Under the pieces are notes generated by a model. It was not told the DNA's origin, did no database searches, and was given only the letters and a program-made list of their open reading frames with translations. From Nipponacmea schrenckii (Eukaryota; Mollusca; Gastropoda; Lottiidae), in assembly GCA_030562195.1 (NCBI GenBank), contig JAUJPP010000011.1, positions 8,060,001-8,124,000 of the forward strand: a stretch of 64,000 bases of DNA. The letters are read 5' to 3'. Shown one piece after another: positions 1 to 11,400 of this stretch (within the stretch, counting starts at the first letter, position 1; the number at the start of each line of letters is the position of its first letter). Position numbers and translations under genes: made by a program.

Positions 1-1095
1 ATGTGAACGTGCATTTTTGACAAATTTCATTTCAGCCTCATTTCCAGGATTTTGGTCCTAGCCTCTTGAAATTTTGTAGAAAGCTACATTAGGGATGCAT
101 CTAAGTATCTGCCAAATTTCAAAAGTGTAGTACAATTATTTGTCTCTAAATAAATAACACAAAAAAAGAAAGCTTTTCCAGGTTGACGTACAGTCCCCAC
201 TCAATCTTTTATTTTCATACAGTTCTCTAAGATTACTCCTCTGCCATTGCCCGCGTTCGTTTTCCATGTAGGATTGGCCTGGTTTCTCGCTGGGCGCCTG
301 TCTCAGGGGCAGCAGCAGCCGCTGACTGGCCCGGACTACTGTGATCCGACTCGTCCTCCATTGGCGTATAGAGATCCAAACCTCTTCGAGTCCGGGCCAG
401 CAAGCGGTCATACTCTCTACTGCCCTTGGTCATGCCATGAAAATTCTGGAGATGGTGAGACATTTGGCCTACATGTCTCTGGCACAGCAGGCACTCTTTC
501 TTGTTCCTCTGTGACAGAGTCACGGAGGTGCACAATATGCCAGCTTCTTCAGATGACATATCGTGCACTCCCTCCAAATGTCTCTTCAACTTACAGACGC
601 CCAGCGAACAAACCGGGCATACCTTTACTGGTAAAGGCATAATGCCTAACCCCCCAGTGAAAAGTAAGAAATAAAAATATACAATAAATAAAAATATCAC
701 AGGTAAAAAGCGTAAATAAAAGTTCAACTTTTTCACTCATTTTTAAACTATTTTCAATTGATTTTCAAAAGAGACAGTCTGATTTTCACAAAGTACACTG
801 AATTTCATGCCAAATTAGATCTTAACTAGTCCAAAGTAAATGCCAAATTTCACCAGCCTGGCACCACAACTCAGAAAATGAGATTAATAAATATGGTTTA
901 AAGAAGGACATTTCTATGAATGAATGACAAGACAATTTACAGAAACAATAGGACAAAGCTAGGACCTACACTTTTGAAATTTGGCAGATACTTAGATGCA
1001 TCCCTAATGTAGCTTTCTACAAAATTTCAAGAGGCTAGGACCAAAATCCTGGAAATGAGGCTGAAATGAAATTTGTCAAAAATGCACGTTCACAT
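1..1095. repeat. Perfect inverted repeat (130-bp arms) around a zinc-finger ORF
   Basis: Bases 1-130 are the exact reverse complement of 966-1095, with no mismatch by eye. The arms may extend beyond the left edge of the window. The 835-bp spacer holds a small C2H2 ORF on the minus strand. The arms are also one unit of the degenerate repeat family that continues to about 2460, so the structure could be a foldback element or a recent inverted duplication of a repeat array. Confidence 0.85.
233..640 (-). CDS. Small protein with two C2H2-like zinc fingers, function unknown
   Basis: The ORF from the ATG at 640-638 gives about 135 residues. The reading frame is open further upstream to 736, but that part has no ATG and encodes an AT-rich hydrophobic stretch. 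Two finger-like blocks are visible: CPVC...HLEGVH near the N-terminus, and CLLC...HLQNFHGM about 40 residues later, each a C-x2-C with an H-x4-H pair. A basic segment and a Ser/Ala/Pro-rich tail ending in RTRAMAEE follow. I do not recognise the family. Position inside a perfect inverted repeat suggests a transposon-borne or captured gene, which is inference. It could also be the 3' exon of a longer gene. Confidence 0.45.
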   Translation of the reverse strand: MPLPVKVCPVCSLGVCKLKRHLEGVHDMSSEEAGILCTSVTLSQRNKKECLLCQRHVGQMSHHLQNFHGMTKGSREYDRLLARTRRGLDLYTPMEDESDHSSPGQSAAAAAPETGAQRETRPILHGKRTRAMAEE

Positions 1096-2460
1096 TTTAT
1101 TCATAACAAGAGCTATGTCACTGAAAATAGCACCAAAAATGCACCTAGACTTTTGAAACTTGGCAAATACTTAGACCTTAACTAGTCCAAAGTAAATGCC
1201 AAATTTCACCAGCCTGGCACAACAACTCAGAAAATGAGACCAATAAATATGGTTTATGCAACGACTAATTATATCAATCTCTGTCAACAGATTTTCCAGG
1301 TCAAAAAGTAGAAATAATTTAGCTAAGACTTTGAAATTTGGCAGGTAGTTACATGCATCCCTAATGTAGCTTTCTACAAAATTTCAAGAGGCTGGGGCCA
1401 AAATTATGCAAATGAGGCTGAATTGAAATTTGTAAACATGGCGCGTTCAAATTTTTTTTCCCTAACCTAACATTTTCAAGGCCTGACTAACTAAAGAATT
1501 CACCTACAGTTTTGAAATTTACTAGGTACTTTGATGAATCCCTAATGTAGGTTTCTACCAAATTTCAAGAGACTGGGACTCAAATTCTGGAAATGAGGCT
1601 GAATTGAAATTTGTAAACAATGATTTTCATGATTTTTCCCTGCAACAGATTTCCAAGGAAAATTAGCACAAAGAATGCATTTTGAGTTTTGAAATTCACC
1701 ATGTTCTTAGAGAATCTTTCCACGATGGTGCATACAAAATTTCAAGAGGATTGGATCCAAACTATGGAAATGAGACTGAATTGAAATTTGTCCAAATTTA
1801 CACATTTTCATTATAACTTTAGCCCCATCAGAAAAAAATCACCAAGTCCCATTCCAAGAACAAACACCAAGATGGAATTGTCGCAGAGCTTTGAAATTTG
1901 GCATGCCAATAGACAATGGAAAGTTACACTAGGGGCCAAAAATTCATTCCTGGCAAATCATTTCCCTGCCCTAGGGAGTCGAAATTCCAGGTTGACCTAC
2001 ATTCAAATTCAAGAACAAACACCTAGAAGGAATTGTCTCAGAGTTTTGAATTTTGGTCTACAGCTAGCCACTATCAAACTACATTCAGGGCCAAAAATTC
2101 GTCCCTGGGAAATCAATTCCCTTCCCTAGGGACCAGTTACTAGGGGCTGATCAAATCGAATTTTCTGCAATTTTCACCAAAAACACCTAGATGGAATCGT
2201 TTCAGGGAATTCAACTTTTGCCCACAAGTGCACAATGTCAAAAGCTACTCGGAGACCAAAAACCTCTGCCAGAAAAGCCATTGGCACCGATTTCAAGAGT
2301 CTTTTTTAAAATCAAGTGCAATGTCCAAAATGACACTTTGCCGTTAGAACTCGGCCTGGCCCCAGAATCGCATTTTCAGGAGAAAACGCCCCTTTGGAAG
2401 CGTCGCAGAACTCTGAAATTTTGTGTCAGCGTAGACAATGCAAATTTACACTAGGGCCCA
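808..2460. repeat. Degenerate tandem repeat block, about 180-bp period
   Basis: A core of the form 'gaaatttggca...cctaatgtag..tctacaaaatttcaagag..tgg..atgaggctga' recurs near 975, 1333, 1514 and 1690 and decays into related sequence near 1890, 2050 and 2420. A second motif ('taactagtccaaagtaaatg') occurs near 820 and 1180. Short ORFs here are by-products of the repeat. No gene is supported. Confidence 0.7.
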
Positions 2461-3220
2461 AAAAATCGGCGTCCAAAAACGATGCCAACAGCCTCAAAAG
2501 TTGATTTGGAAAATTCCAAAAAAATGTCTCAAAACTCTGAAAAAATGCAGGTAGTAGGCTATCTGTACATCATGTCTTAATGTCTCTTTTCAAACTCCTA
2601 ACTTTTTTAATTTTGGACCTAGGATGCTGAAATTTCTCAGGCACCTAGCCCTACTATCTGGCTCCACGCCTGTGCAATTTCAGCTCTCGGACTTGAATAT
2701 TAAGCGAGTTATCGCACTTGCGCCAGACTTGATGGACAAAAATAGACAATTTTCCACTTTCTAGGCGTATATCTCGACAAGTAAAACTCCGATCGACATG
2801 CGGTAAATTTTGTCAACTAGAAAAACCATTTGTCTATTGTCTGACAGATTTTCAGCCAGATTCCACGAGTAGTTTTCTCTCCACAGCTCGCGCACGATTT
2901 CGACTTTTTCTTTTTTTGCCATTTTAACCCTCTAGCGTCCACATGGTATTACACATTCCTGTTTTGACACCTTTATCTAGACGTTTTGCATCATTCTAAA
3001 GCCAATGGCACCAAGATTTTTCAAATCCGACAACAACTTTTCATTCTAGGCACCTATTTTTTGACTTTTTTCACTTGGCTCTTAGAGGGTTAATTTTTGG
3101 GCTATTCTTGCTCAGATTTTTTGGGCTATAAGATGAAACACTCTACAATAAGGTGTTAAAATTTCATCAAGATCCGTTTCATATTTTTGGAGATATTCAC
3201 CTTACAAGTAGTGTACTACC
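2461..3220. other. Non-coding stretch, nothing recognised
   Basis: AT-rich sequence without a credible ORF, RNA gene or clear repeat structure. Confidence 0.5.
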
Positions 3221-3672
3221 AATTTACCATTTTGGGCACTTTTTTTTTTTTTTTTACTTTGGAATTTTTTTCACTTTTTGGGTTATTTAGCTTCCATTTA
3301 AGTGTTCTAACACTATCTGGGGCCTACAAGTGCTAAATTCAGCTTTTAAAGTGCTCTTTGACACTTGCAGGATCTAATTTTCGACCTATGGCACCGTGCT
3401 TGTACGTCTGAGATCGTACAATTATTCCGCAGAATCGTGCCAAGTTTCAAGTCTGTCGGACAATTAGCAAGGAAATGCCAGCCAAAAAGATTGCATTTAC
3501 CATTTTTGGCACTTTGGAATTTTTTGCATTTTTTGCCTTATTTAGCTTCCATTTAAGTGTCTATCTATCTGAGGTCTACAAGTCCAAAATTAAGCTTTTA
3601 AAGTGGTCTTTGACACTTGCAGGATCTAATTTTCGACCTATGGCACCGTGCTTGTACGTCTGAGATCGTACA
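3221..3672. repeat. Two-unit tandem repeat, period about 252 bp
   Basis: The segment from 3221 recurs from about 3475. The last 72 bases of each unit (3349-3420 and 3601-3672) differ at only one position, ending in the same 'gtacgtctgagatcgtaca'. Other parts are more diverged. A T-rich run in unit 1 accounts for a small length difference. Confidence 0.8.
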
Positions 3673-4020
3673 TAGTGTTCCCGAAAGGTGCTGTTAACAC
3701 CCTTGATTGTTTTCAAAGGTATGTCATATCTTTTAATATTGTATAGGATGTATTGAAGTATATCTAAGGCAGCAGTTGTCTTAAACCGGCTGAGAAACTC
3801 TGTTATTTTCAAACATGCCAGGAGGCATGTTGAAGGGCTGAAATTTACATTATTTCTATGGGAGAGACATCTAAGACCACATGAGCACAGAAGGATATCC
3901 TTGGAGTTTGGAATTGATGAGAACAGAGATTGATGTTCACTATTGTCTACCCGGGAATATTTGATTGAAAACTTGAGAACCAGAAATATGGTGTTCCTTT
4001 TAAGACAAACACTAGATAAT
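3673..4020. other. Flank interrupted by the LINE; possible relic coding sequence
   Basis: This is the left side of the target into which the LINE inserted. The plus strand has short open stretches in shifting frames (for example 3943-4020), which could be a decayed exon continued by the candidate exon at 9695. No intact gene is visible. Confidence 0.3.
4007..4020. repeat. Left target-site duplication of the L1-like element
   Basis: The 14 bases match 9632-9645 exactly and mark the left edge of the insertion. Confidence 0.85.
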
Positions 4021-4385
4021 AGAGAAAAGAAATATTTAAGATGGCGGACTAGAAGGACACGTCTAAATCAGCTCTCCAACTTCATAACATCTACCAATTT
4101 AATACTTTATATATGTGAAAAATATTTGGACAACATAATCACGATATGTTTCAGAATACTTGGATGGTAATTTTAATTTGTTTTATATGATATATACATC
4201 AAATTATTAAAGAAACTATAGTATAATGTTAGTAAACTAGGTGATATCTAATCAGAATATCAAGTACCGTCAACAACTGGTGAAAAAACCTGAAAACTAC
4301 TCAGTATTGCTGAACCTTCTTAATAGTGACTGGTAATACATTTCACTCTAGTCCTTGATAATTACTTAAACAAGTTAACAATAAA

Positions 4386-5285
4386 ATGAGTGTAAACGAC
4401 AAAAGAACGCCTAACAGAACATCTGAGAGAAAAGAACATCTAACCAGAGCAACACTTCGAAAGGGTGTCAGCCAGAGTTCTACGAAACAGTCTAGACAAG
4501 ATCTGGAAAATGGGAGCTTTGCTGAGACAATTGAATCTTTGTATGAGAAAATGGATAGAATGCTCAGTATTGAAGACGTACAACAACTGGTTGGTGATAT
4601 CAGCAGAGAAGTATCGAACCGAATTAAAGATGATATCAAGGAAGAAATCAAACTTTTGAGAGAAGCCACCAACAATCTTAGCAATAAATATGAGCAAATT
4701 CTAATAGAAAATGAAGACATCAAGCAAGAAAATGTAAAGCTAAAATCGGAGATCACAGGACTAAACCAAAATATAACTTCTTTGAAAAAAGACGTCATCG
4801 AAGTCAAAAAGATGTGTAATTACAATGAGCAGTACTCTCGAAAGAAGAATATAAAACTATTGGGACTAGGAGAAGAGGTAAATGAAAATCTGAAGCAAAA
4901 ATTTTGTGAGACTTACAAAAGGATGTGTAATAGTGAACTAGATGAGAGAGACATAGCAGCCATACATCGAATACCATCCAAAATGACTGAATTACCGAAA
5001 CCTGTTATAGTTCAGTTTCTTAGCTCAGAAACTAAAACTCAAATCATGAAAAATAAAAAAACATTTTTTAAAAACAACTTGAAGATATTTGATGACATCA
5101 CTACTAAAAACAGGGAGTTAATGAATAGGTTAAAAAGGCATGAAATTGTGGAATCAACATGGTTTTATAATGGTGCAGTATATGCTAAAGCAAGAGGAAG
5201 AAAGAACATGAAAATAAACATTTGTGATGATATAAGACAAACATTATTATCAGCACCAGAAGAAAACAGACCATGGGCATCATAA
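4386..5285 (+). CDS. L1-type ORF1 protein (RNA-binding chaperone)
   Basis: The intact ORF of 299 codons starts at the first good ATG after the 5' UTR. The order matches L1 ORF1 proteins: a basic N-terminus, a long coiled coil (about residues 40-145, heptads rich in Glu, Lys, Leu and Ile), then an RRM-like core beginning at NEQYSRKKNIKLLGLGEE, with the AIHRIP block and the PVIVQFLSSETK strand, and a C-terminal domain. The family product trimerises, coats the element RNA and aids reverse transcription. It is followed by about 380 bp of non-coding sequence before ORF2. Confidence 0.9.
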   Translation: MSVNDKRTPNRTSERKEHLTRATLRKGVSQSSTKQSRQDLENGSFAETIESLYEKMDRMLSIEDVQQLVGDISREVSNRIKDDIKEEIKLLREATNNLSNKYEQILIENEDIKQENVKLKSEITGLNQNITSLKKDVIEVKKMCNYNEQYSRKKNIKLLGLGEEVNENLKQKFCETYKRMCNSELDERDIAAIHRIPSKMTELPKPVIVQFLSSETKTQIMKNKKTFFKNNLKIFDDITTKNRELMNRLKRHEIVESTWFYNGAVYAKARGRKNMKINICDDIRQTLLSAPEENRPWAS

Positions 5286-5668
5286 GGAAATATTGCTTTA
5301 ATTTGGTAAAATTTTGCTTATATTATTAACCTAGTTTTAGGATAAGTTTATTATATTAATTTACTTTATAAAAAGTTGTAAATAGTCTATAGCATATAAA
5401 AATTAAACTAGAAGGCAAGTTGGAGAGCTGATGTTTCTCCCCTACAAGAATGAATATGATCATACGAATCATTTTTTTTAATTTTTTTTTATTTAAGTTT
5501 TTTAATTTCGATAACTACACATTATTTATCATTTGAAATGACAAAGTCTACACTAAATATACTTTTATCTGAAACTATTCAAAGGTGCATATTAGAAATG
5601 ATCACAATTCGTTATAGAAACAATTATCACTATGGCATTGTAAGTTTAATTCAATCAATATATTTAAG

Positions 5669-8600
5669 ATGGTAGTAGATCTAAATATTATATCCCTCAA
5701 CTGCCGTGGACTGGCAGATAACAATAAAAGGTTTGATGTAACGAATTACTTAAAAGAGAGAAAATATGACATATGTTTCTTGCAAGACGTACATTGGGTC
5801 AAAGATAATATCAATCAAATAAAATCAGATTGGGGTGGCGAAGCTATAATTTCAGCTTTTAAGAGCAATTCTAGAGGTACAGCAATCCTGTTCAGGAATT
5901 CATTCGATTTAGAAATAAGTAAAAGTATATGTGACCCGAATGGAAACTTTGTTATTGTTCACTGTAAAATCAATAACGTAAAGCACATTCTTATTAATTT
6001 ATATGGTCCAAATAAGGACAATCCAGAATTTTTTGATGAAATTAGTGACTTAATCGATGATTTTTCTGAATGTATCATAATAGGCGGAGACTGGAATCTA
6101 TGTCTAAATCCTGAAATCGATACTTTCAATTATTCAAGAATAAATAATCCAAAAGCTAGGAAAAAAGTTATTGATATTATTGAAAAATTTGACTTGTGTG
6201 ATCCTTTTAGAATAATCAATGAAGGTAAGCGTCAATATACTTGGCGACAACTGAATCCCCTAAAACAAGGTAGATTAGACTTTTTTCTAGTCTCTAATGA
6301 AGTATTCGCTAGTACCAAAAATAGTGATATAATCTTAGGTTATGAAAGTGATCACTCAATGATAAGATTGACGTACAATATTGAGAAACAAAAGAAAGGT
6401 CGAAACTATTGGAAATTTAATAACTCCCTATTACAAGATACAGAATTTTTGACTATGATTAAAGAACATATTTATTTGATGAAACGACAATACGCTTTAC
6501 TACCGTACTCTAATGATTTCTTAAACACCAACTGTGCTTTTGACTTATCAATAGATGAGCAACTTTTCATTGATACACTATTCACTTATCTTCGTGGAAT
6601 AATCATATCTTATTCCTCATTTAAAAAACATGATAATATAAAAAGAGAAAAAACCCTTGAAAACAGAATCATTGATTTAGAAAAAAACGCATCCCAATCA
6701 AACGCAAATGAAATTGAAAATTTAAAGTATGAATTGGAGAATTTACGCAATCAAAAATTACAAGGAAATATAATTCGATCTAAAGCACATTGGCAAGAAA
6801 ACGCAGAGAAACCTACAAATTCCTTTTTAACACTTGAAAAGCAAAGATATATTAACAAATGTATGAACGCATTAGAAACTGAGAATGGAGAAAAAATAAT
6901 TGATCACATAGAAATCCGAGAGGAACAAAGATTTTTTTTTTTCAAAAAGCTATATGAGAAAAATGAACTCTTAGACGCGGACAAGGTTTTTACTAAATCG
7001 AAACTTTGGGAACAGTCAAAATTTGTAAGATTAACGGAAAGTGAAAAAATGAAGCTTGAAGGTGAAATAACCTTTGAAGAATTCAAGAAATGTTTATTTA
7101 AAATGAAGCAAAATAAAAGCCCCGGATTAAACGGTTACACTGCAGAATTTTTTAAATTATTCTTCGCTGATTTGGGTGCTATTTTGTTAAAATCAATCAA
7201 TTTCAGCCTAAAAAAGGGCACCTTAAGTCTTGATTTTAGACAAGGCGTTATTACGTGTATTCCAAAACAGGATAAAAATCGATTCTTATTGAAGAATTGG
7301 AGGCCCATTTCATTATTGAACATACCTTATAAAATTGCTTCGTCGTGCATAGCTGAAAGAATTAAATCTGTTCTGCCAAAACTTATTTCATCTGATCAAA
7401 CAGGATTTATTCCTGGAAGATACATAGGAGAAAACACTAGGCTAATATACGATCTCATATTTGAAACACAAAAAAGAGATATTCCTGGACTACTTCTGAT
7501 AATCGACTTTGAGAAATGTTTTGATATGCTTGATTGGCAATTTATGTCTAATACTTTAGAAATCTTTAACTTTGGACCTTCTATTCAAAAGTGGGTGAAA
7601 TTATTCTATACAGATATTTGTTCATCTACTATTCAGAATGGTTACATTTCGGGGGGTTTTCTCACCTTACCTATTTTTATTATGTGCAGAAATCCTCTCT
7701 ATATTGATAAAATCAAACAAAAATATAAAAGGAATTAATATCAGAGGTGATGAAAAGGTCATATCTCAATTTGCGGATGATACTGCCTTGATGCTTGATG
7801 GGTCCGAATCATCACTCAGGGAATCACTAGAAACACTAAATCTCTTTTACTCCGCTTCAGGTCTTAAAGCAAATTTGGAAAAAACTAAAGCTATTTGGAT
7901 AGGAGCTAAACGAAGATCTACACAAAAACTATGTAAAGATTATAAGATAACATGGGAATCAGGGGACTTTAAGATATTAGGTGTAATCTTTAATACTGAT
8001 CTTGATGATATGATTACTAAAAATTTCAACAGCCAATTGTATAAGGCCGAAAAGATTTTGAAAACATGGTCATGGCGCCCGTTAACCATCATAGGCAAAG
8101 TGTGCGTGATAAAGTCATTAGTCTTGCCACTTTTCATACATTTACTACTAGCACTACCGAACCCACCAAATGAAATAATTAAAAAAATTGAAACATTGTT
8201 CTTCCGCTTTATTTGGAAAGAAAAACCCGATAAAATAAAACGCGAAATATTAAAGCAGGACTTTACCCATGGCGGAATACGAGCCCCAGATATAAAATAC
8301 TTCAACCACGCCTTGAAAATAACATGGATTAAGCGACTATATGAAAACAGCACCAAATATAAATATTTCATAGGCCAGTTCCACAACTTTCAGTCTCTAC
8401 TTTTCTCGACTGGAAAATATTATTTAAAGAGTTTGCATGTACAAAATCCATTCTGGAAAGATGTCTTCTCCTCATATCTTATCTTCCTTAACAAATTAGA
8501 ATCTACGGATAATTCGTCCGATTGTGTTGCTCTCCCTTTGTGGTTTAACCATAAAAGTAATTTTTTCATAATCGAATGGTTTAACAAAGGAATAAGATTT

Positions 8601-9245
8601 CATTATGATATTCTTAAAGAGACTGGAGAATTATTGACGTTCAAGGACCTCAAATCTAAGTTTGGCCTTTTAAGAGGAACATTTTTAGATTTGGAACGAC
8701 TAAAACAGGAATTAAAAGATATTTCTAATATGGACAAATTTGCATCTGTGATAACTGTCATTCCAAAACCTTTAGGTTATCATTTCCTATATAAAAAAAC
8801 GGGAAGCAAACACATATATAATTTATTATTATCAAATCAACCAATTGAATACAAAAATCAGAACTACTGGGAAAATAAATTGACAAATGAAATTGACTGG
8901 GGAAGCATATATAACTTACCTAGGAAAGTATCGTCAAATAATAGAGTATTTCAGTTTCAATACAAAGTCTTACATAGAATTTTAAACACCAACGAATATC
9001 TTTTTAAAATTGAAATAAAAAACGATCAAAACTGTTCTTTCTGTGGTAATGAAGTTGAGTCATATGAACATTTATTTCTTACATGTATATATGTAAAGCC
9101 CTTATGGCAAAGTATTCTCGACATATTAAAAGAAAATGAATGCATATCAGTAAATTTTAACAAACAAAATATAATATTAAATAACTTTGATAACCAAAAA
9201 ATAAGCTTTATTATATTATTTATTAAGTACTACAAAAATTTGTAA
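5669..9245 (+). pseudogene. L1-type ORF2: endonuclease / reverse transcriptase, frameshifted
   Basis: Two overlapping frames (5669-7738 and 7638-9245) together make one ORF2. The N-terminal 230 residues are an apurinic-type endonuclease (LNIISLNCRG, GGDWN, RLDFFLVS, SDHSMI). Reverse transcriptase follows, with SPGLNGYTAEFF, NWRPISLLN and LIIDFEKCFDMLDW; the catalytic FADD box lies near 7770. The C-terminus has a zinc-knuckle-like CSFC...H...C block near residue 450 of the second frame. At 7650-7670 the frame shifts right after NGYISGG and resumes at FSPYLFLL, so the conserved RG-x-RQG-x-P region expected between them is missing. This looks like a small deletion plus frameshift that would inactivate the enzyme. 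Confidence 0.9.
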
Positions 9246-9600
9246 AAACTCAGAAAAAATACCAAACCAAGTGGCAATGATAGGATTTTTAAACTCTCAA
9301 TTGAAAGTAGAAAAAAGTATAGATAAACAAGAAAAAAATAAGAATATAGTTAATTTTTGGATTGATACACTAGCTAAATATACTTCTGTATAAATATATA
9401 AGTATATAAACTGTAGATGTCTTTTTTGTATTGTACAGCATTGAATTGCAAATTTATGATTTATAATATTTATACACAAAAATATATATACATATGTATT
9501 ATTATTATATTATTATAATTATGATTATTATTACTATTGCTGTTATTGATATCATTTTTGTAAATGTATGTTGTAGTATGTTGTACTATGTTTAAAGTGT

Positions 9601-9635
<35 letters not shown>

Positions 9636-9694
9636 ACTAGATAATCCAAAAAAAAACAGTCTCATCTTATACCTTTTGTTTTATGTCATTACAG

Positions 9695-9809
9695 GTTTAT
9701 TTTGAAATATAATCCTGTGAAACCGAAAAAAAGAAAAGTTAATGATAGTGTCATTCAGCTTGCAACAGAAATTTCAAGATATGAATCCTTAAAAGATTTA
9801 GGATTTTAA
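9695..9809 (+). CDS. Candidate terminal exon with SV40-like nuclear signal
   Basis: A good acceptor ('ttatgtcattacag') ends at 9694. From 9696 a frame of 37 codons runs to TAA at 9807. It contains KPKKRKV, which matches the classical monopartite nuclear import signal, and ends in ISRYESLKDLGF. The exon sits just to the right of the LINE insertion, so the LINE may lie in the preceding intron or have split the gene. No upstream exon was found with confidence. A short frame like this can arise by chance. Confidence 0.3.
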
Positions 9810-10806
9810 ATTATTCCAAATGTTCAACTTTCGCCAAAGAAGTTGTCTCAAAAGGCAATAAAGTTACATTTTCTGTCTTTCTTTCATCACACTTATAAAG
9901 GCAACTGGAGTTCACGAATATGCGGCTTCGGTTGAAATATTTTTTTTGATTTATACTTTCATATGTCTTTTCAGTGATCTTTTTTTGTAAAATTTTTGGT
10001 AGAATTTAGAATTCTTGCAAGATATTATGTCTTCATGACATTTGTGTTATGGATGAGTATAGGCATAGTTCATCTTTCTTGTGTCACCCACTAAAAGGGC
10101 TAAATCATTGCTTAAATGTAGATTATGAAAACTATTTCGGTTAAGTCGAAAAAAAATGTTGTATTTGATTTTTCATTTTAATGTTTGTGGCAAATATGTT
10201 GTCTTTCTAGAGATCATTTTAGGAAATTTTAAAGTTATGGCAAGATATTATTTCTTGATATTAATAATTGTTTTGTGTCATTTAGAATTATAAATGAGTA
10301 AGCATACTCCCCTCTTTTTCTCATAGTTTGCTTAATATATTATATTAAAAGATAATAATTTTAATCACGTTGAAAAAAAAAAAAAATTAGTTACACCAAT
10401 TTGGTAAATTAATATTAAAAAATCAAACTGTAGCCAATCAAGTGTAGAATAATTAAACATAGACTGTGAGATTCTGACATGAGCAGTAAAAAACCTCATA
10501 TTTCATAATTTTCTTGTAAATCAAAATATATTCTTTTAAAATTGAATTATGTCAAATAACTTTTATAATTAAAATTACCAGAAAGTTTCCCAGCCTTTTT
10601 CAACACTATTATTACCATAAGTTTAATATTAATTTCACCTTTAACATTTGTCTTCTTTCAAAAGATATTTTAACCTGGTGAGTTTTTAAAATACTGCCTC
10701 TTGTTACTTCTTTTTTGTTTTTTACTCCACCTCATCTTTGTTAAAGTTTAATAAACCGAAGAGTTATGAATTGCTTTTCAATGCAGTCTTTTATTACCAT
10801 ATATGT
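9810..10806. other. AT-rich non-coding DNA
   Basis: No ORF, RNA gene or convincing repeat was found in this stretch. It has long A/T runs. Confidence 0.5.
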
Positions 10807-11024
10807 CTGTAATGTGAAAGATTCCGTTAATTAACAGAAAAAATTCCGGCAACAAAATTTGCCAGAACTTTTAAGAGATTTCCTGAGATTTACTGAAATT
10901 CTGTGAAATTACGTAATTTTGACATTTAACAGAAGTTCAGTTTTTCAACGGAAAGATTTTGAAAAGTTCCGGCAAATTTTGTTGCCGGAACTTTTCTATT
11001 AATAAACGGAATCTTTTCTTACAG
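10807..11024. mobile_element. MITE-like foldback element, about 220 bp
   Basis: The left arm 'gattccgttaattaacag' (from 10820) pairs with the right arm ending 'aataaacggaatc' (to 11014), and the similarity reaches outwards to 'ctgtaa'/'ttacag'. Each arm is itself a hairpin: 'aaaagttccggcaa' at 10972 pairs with 'ttgccggaactttt' just after it, and a diverged copy lies at about 10838-10871. There is no coding capacity. The superfamily is not determined. Confidence 0.75.
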
Positions 11025-11030
11025 TGTACA

Positions 11031-11340
11031 ATATCTGTGAACCATCTAGAAGTAGATGGCTCAACTCTCACCAGATTTCCAGATATTGCTAATTCCTTAG
11101 GCGGGCCTCCCACGATCAAGAAATCTTTGCCAAGTTTTCTTGAGCCAAGAAACTTGTGTGTGAGGTGGCCGTCAAGGTTCTTGCCCAATATTGACGAAGA
11201 ATGTTGAGCAATATTGAGCAATATTCTTGCCGTGTCGTGGGAGTCCCGTGTGATACGGAGTCAGCAAGAAATTGAGAAATGGTCAGCAATATTGCCGAAA
11301 TTAGCACCGCTTTCTAATTTCGACAATATTGTTGTGCTTG
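11031..11340. repeat. Imperfect palindromic segment rich in 'caatatt'
   Basis: The block 'cctcccacga' near 11107 is mirrored by 'tcgtgggag' near 11234, and 'caatattg'-type words recur between 11175 and 11335, including a small stem around 11290-11330. It lies immediately left of the Harbinger genes and may contain that element's left terminus. No exact inverted terminus was fixed. Confidence 0.4.
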
Positions 11341-11400
11341 GTTGACCCCACAGTGCAGTCGAACTACAAAGGATCTCTACATACATCTCCCATACTAGTC

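Larger units (their letters stand above)
4021..9634 (+). mobile_element. L1-like non-LTR retrotransposon, near full length, inactive
   Basis: The element runs from a 365-bp 5' UTR through ORF1 (4386-5285) and ORF2 (5669-9245, broken) to a 3' UTR and an A-rich tail of about 30 bases (9604-9634). A 14-bp duplication 'aaacactagataat' flanks it (4007-4020 and 9632-9645; its first A residues may belong to the tail). L1-type ORF1, an apurinic-type endonuclease in ORF2 and a poly(A) tail place it in the L1/Tx1 group by family knowledge. The well-kept target duplication suggests a recent insertion, but ORF2 has lost a segment. Confidence 0.93.

Noticed and set aside
136..411. 91-residue minus-strand frame overlapping the zinc-finger gene
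   Set aside because: Shadow frame. The alternative frame on the same strand has repeated C-x2-C / H-x4-H patterns, this one has none.
4343..4807. 154-residue minus-strand frame opposite L1 ORF1
   Set aside because: Antisense shadow of the coiled-coil coding sequence.
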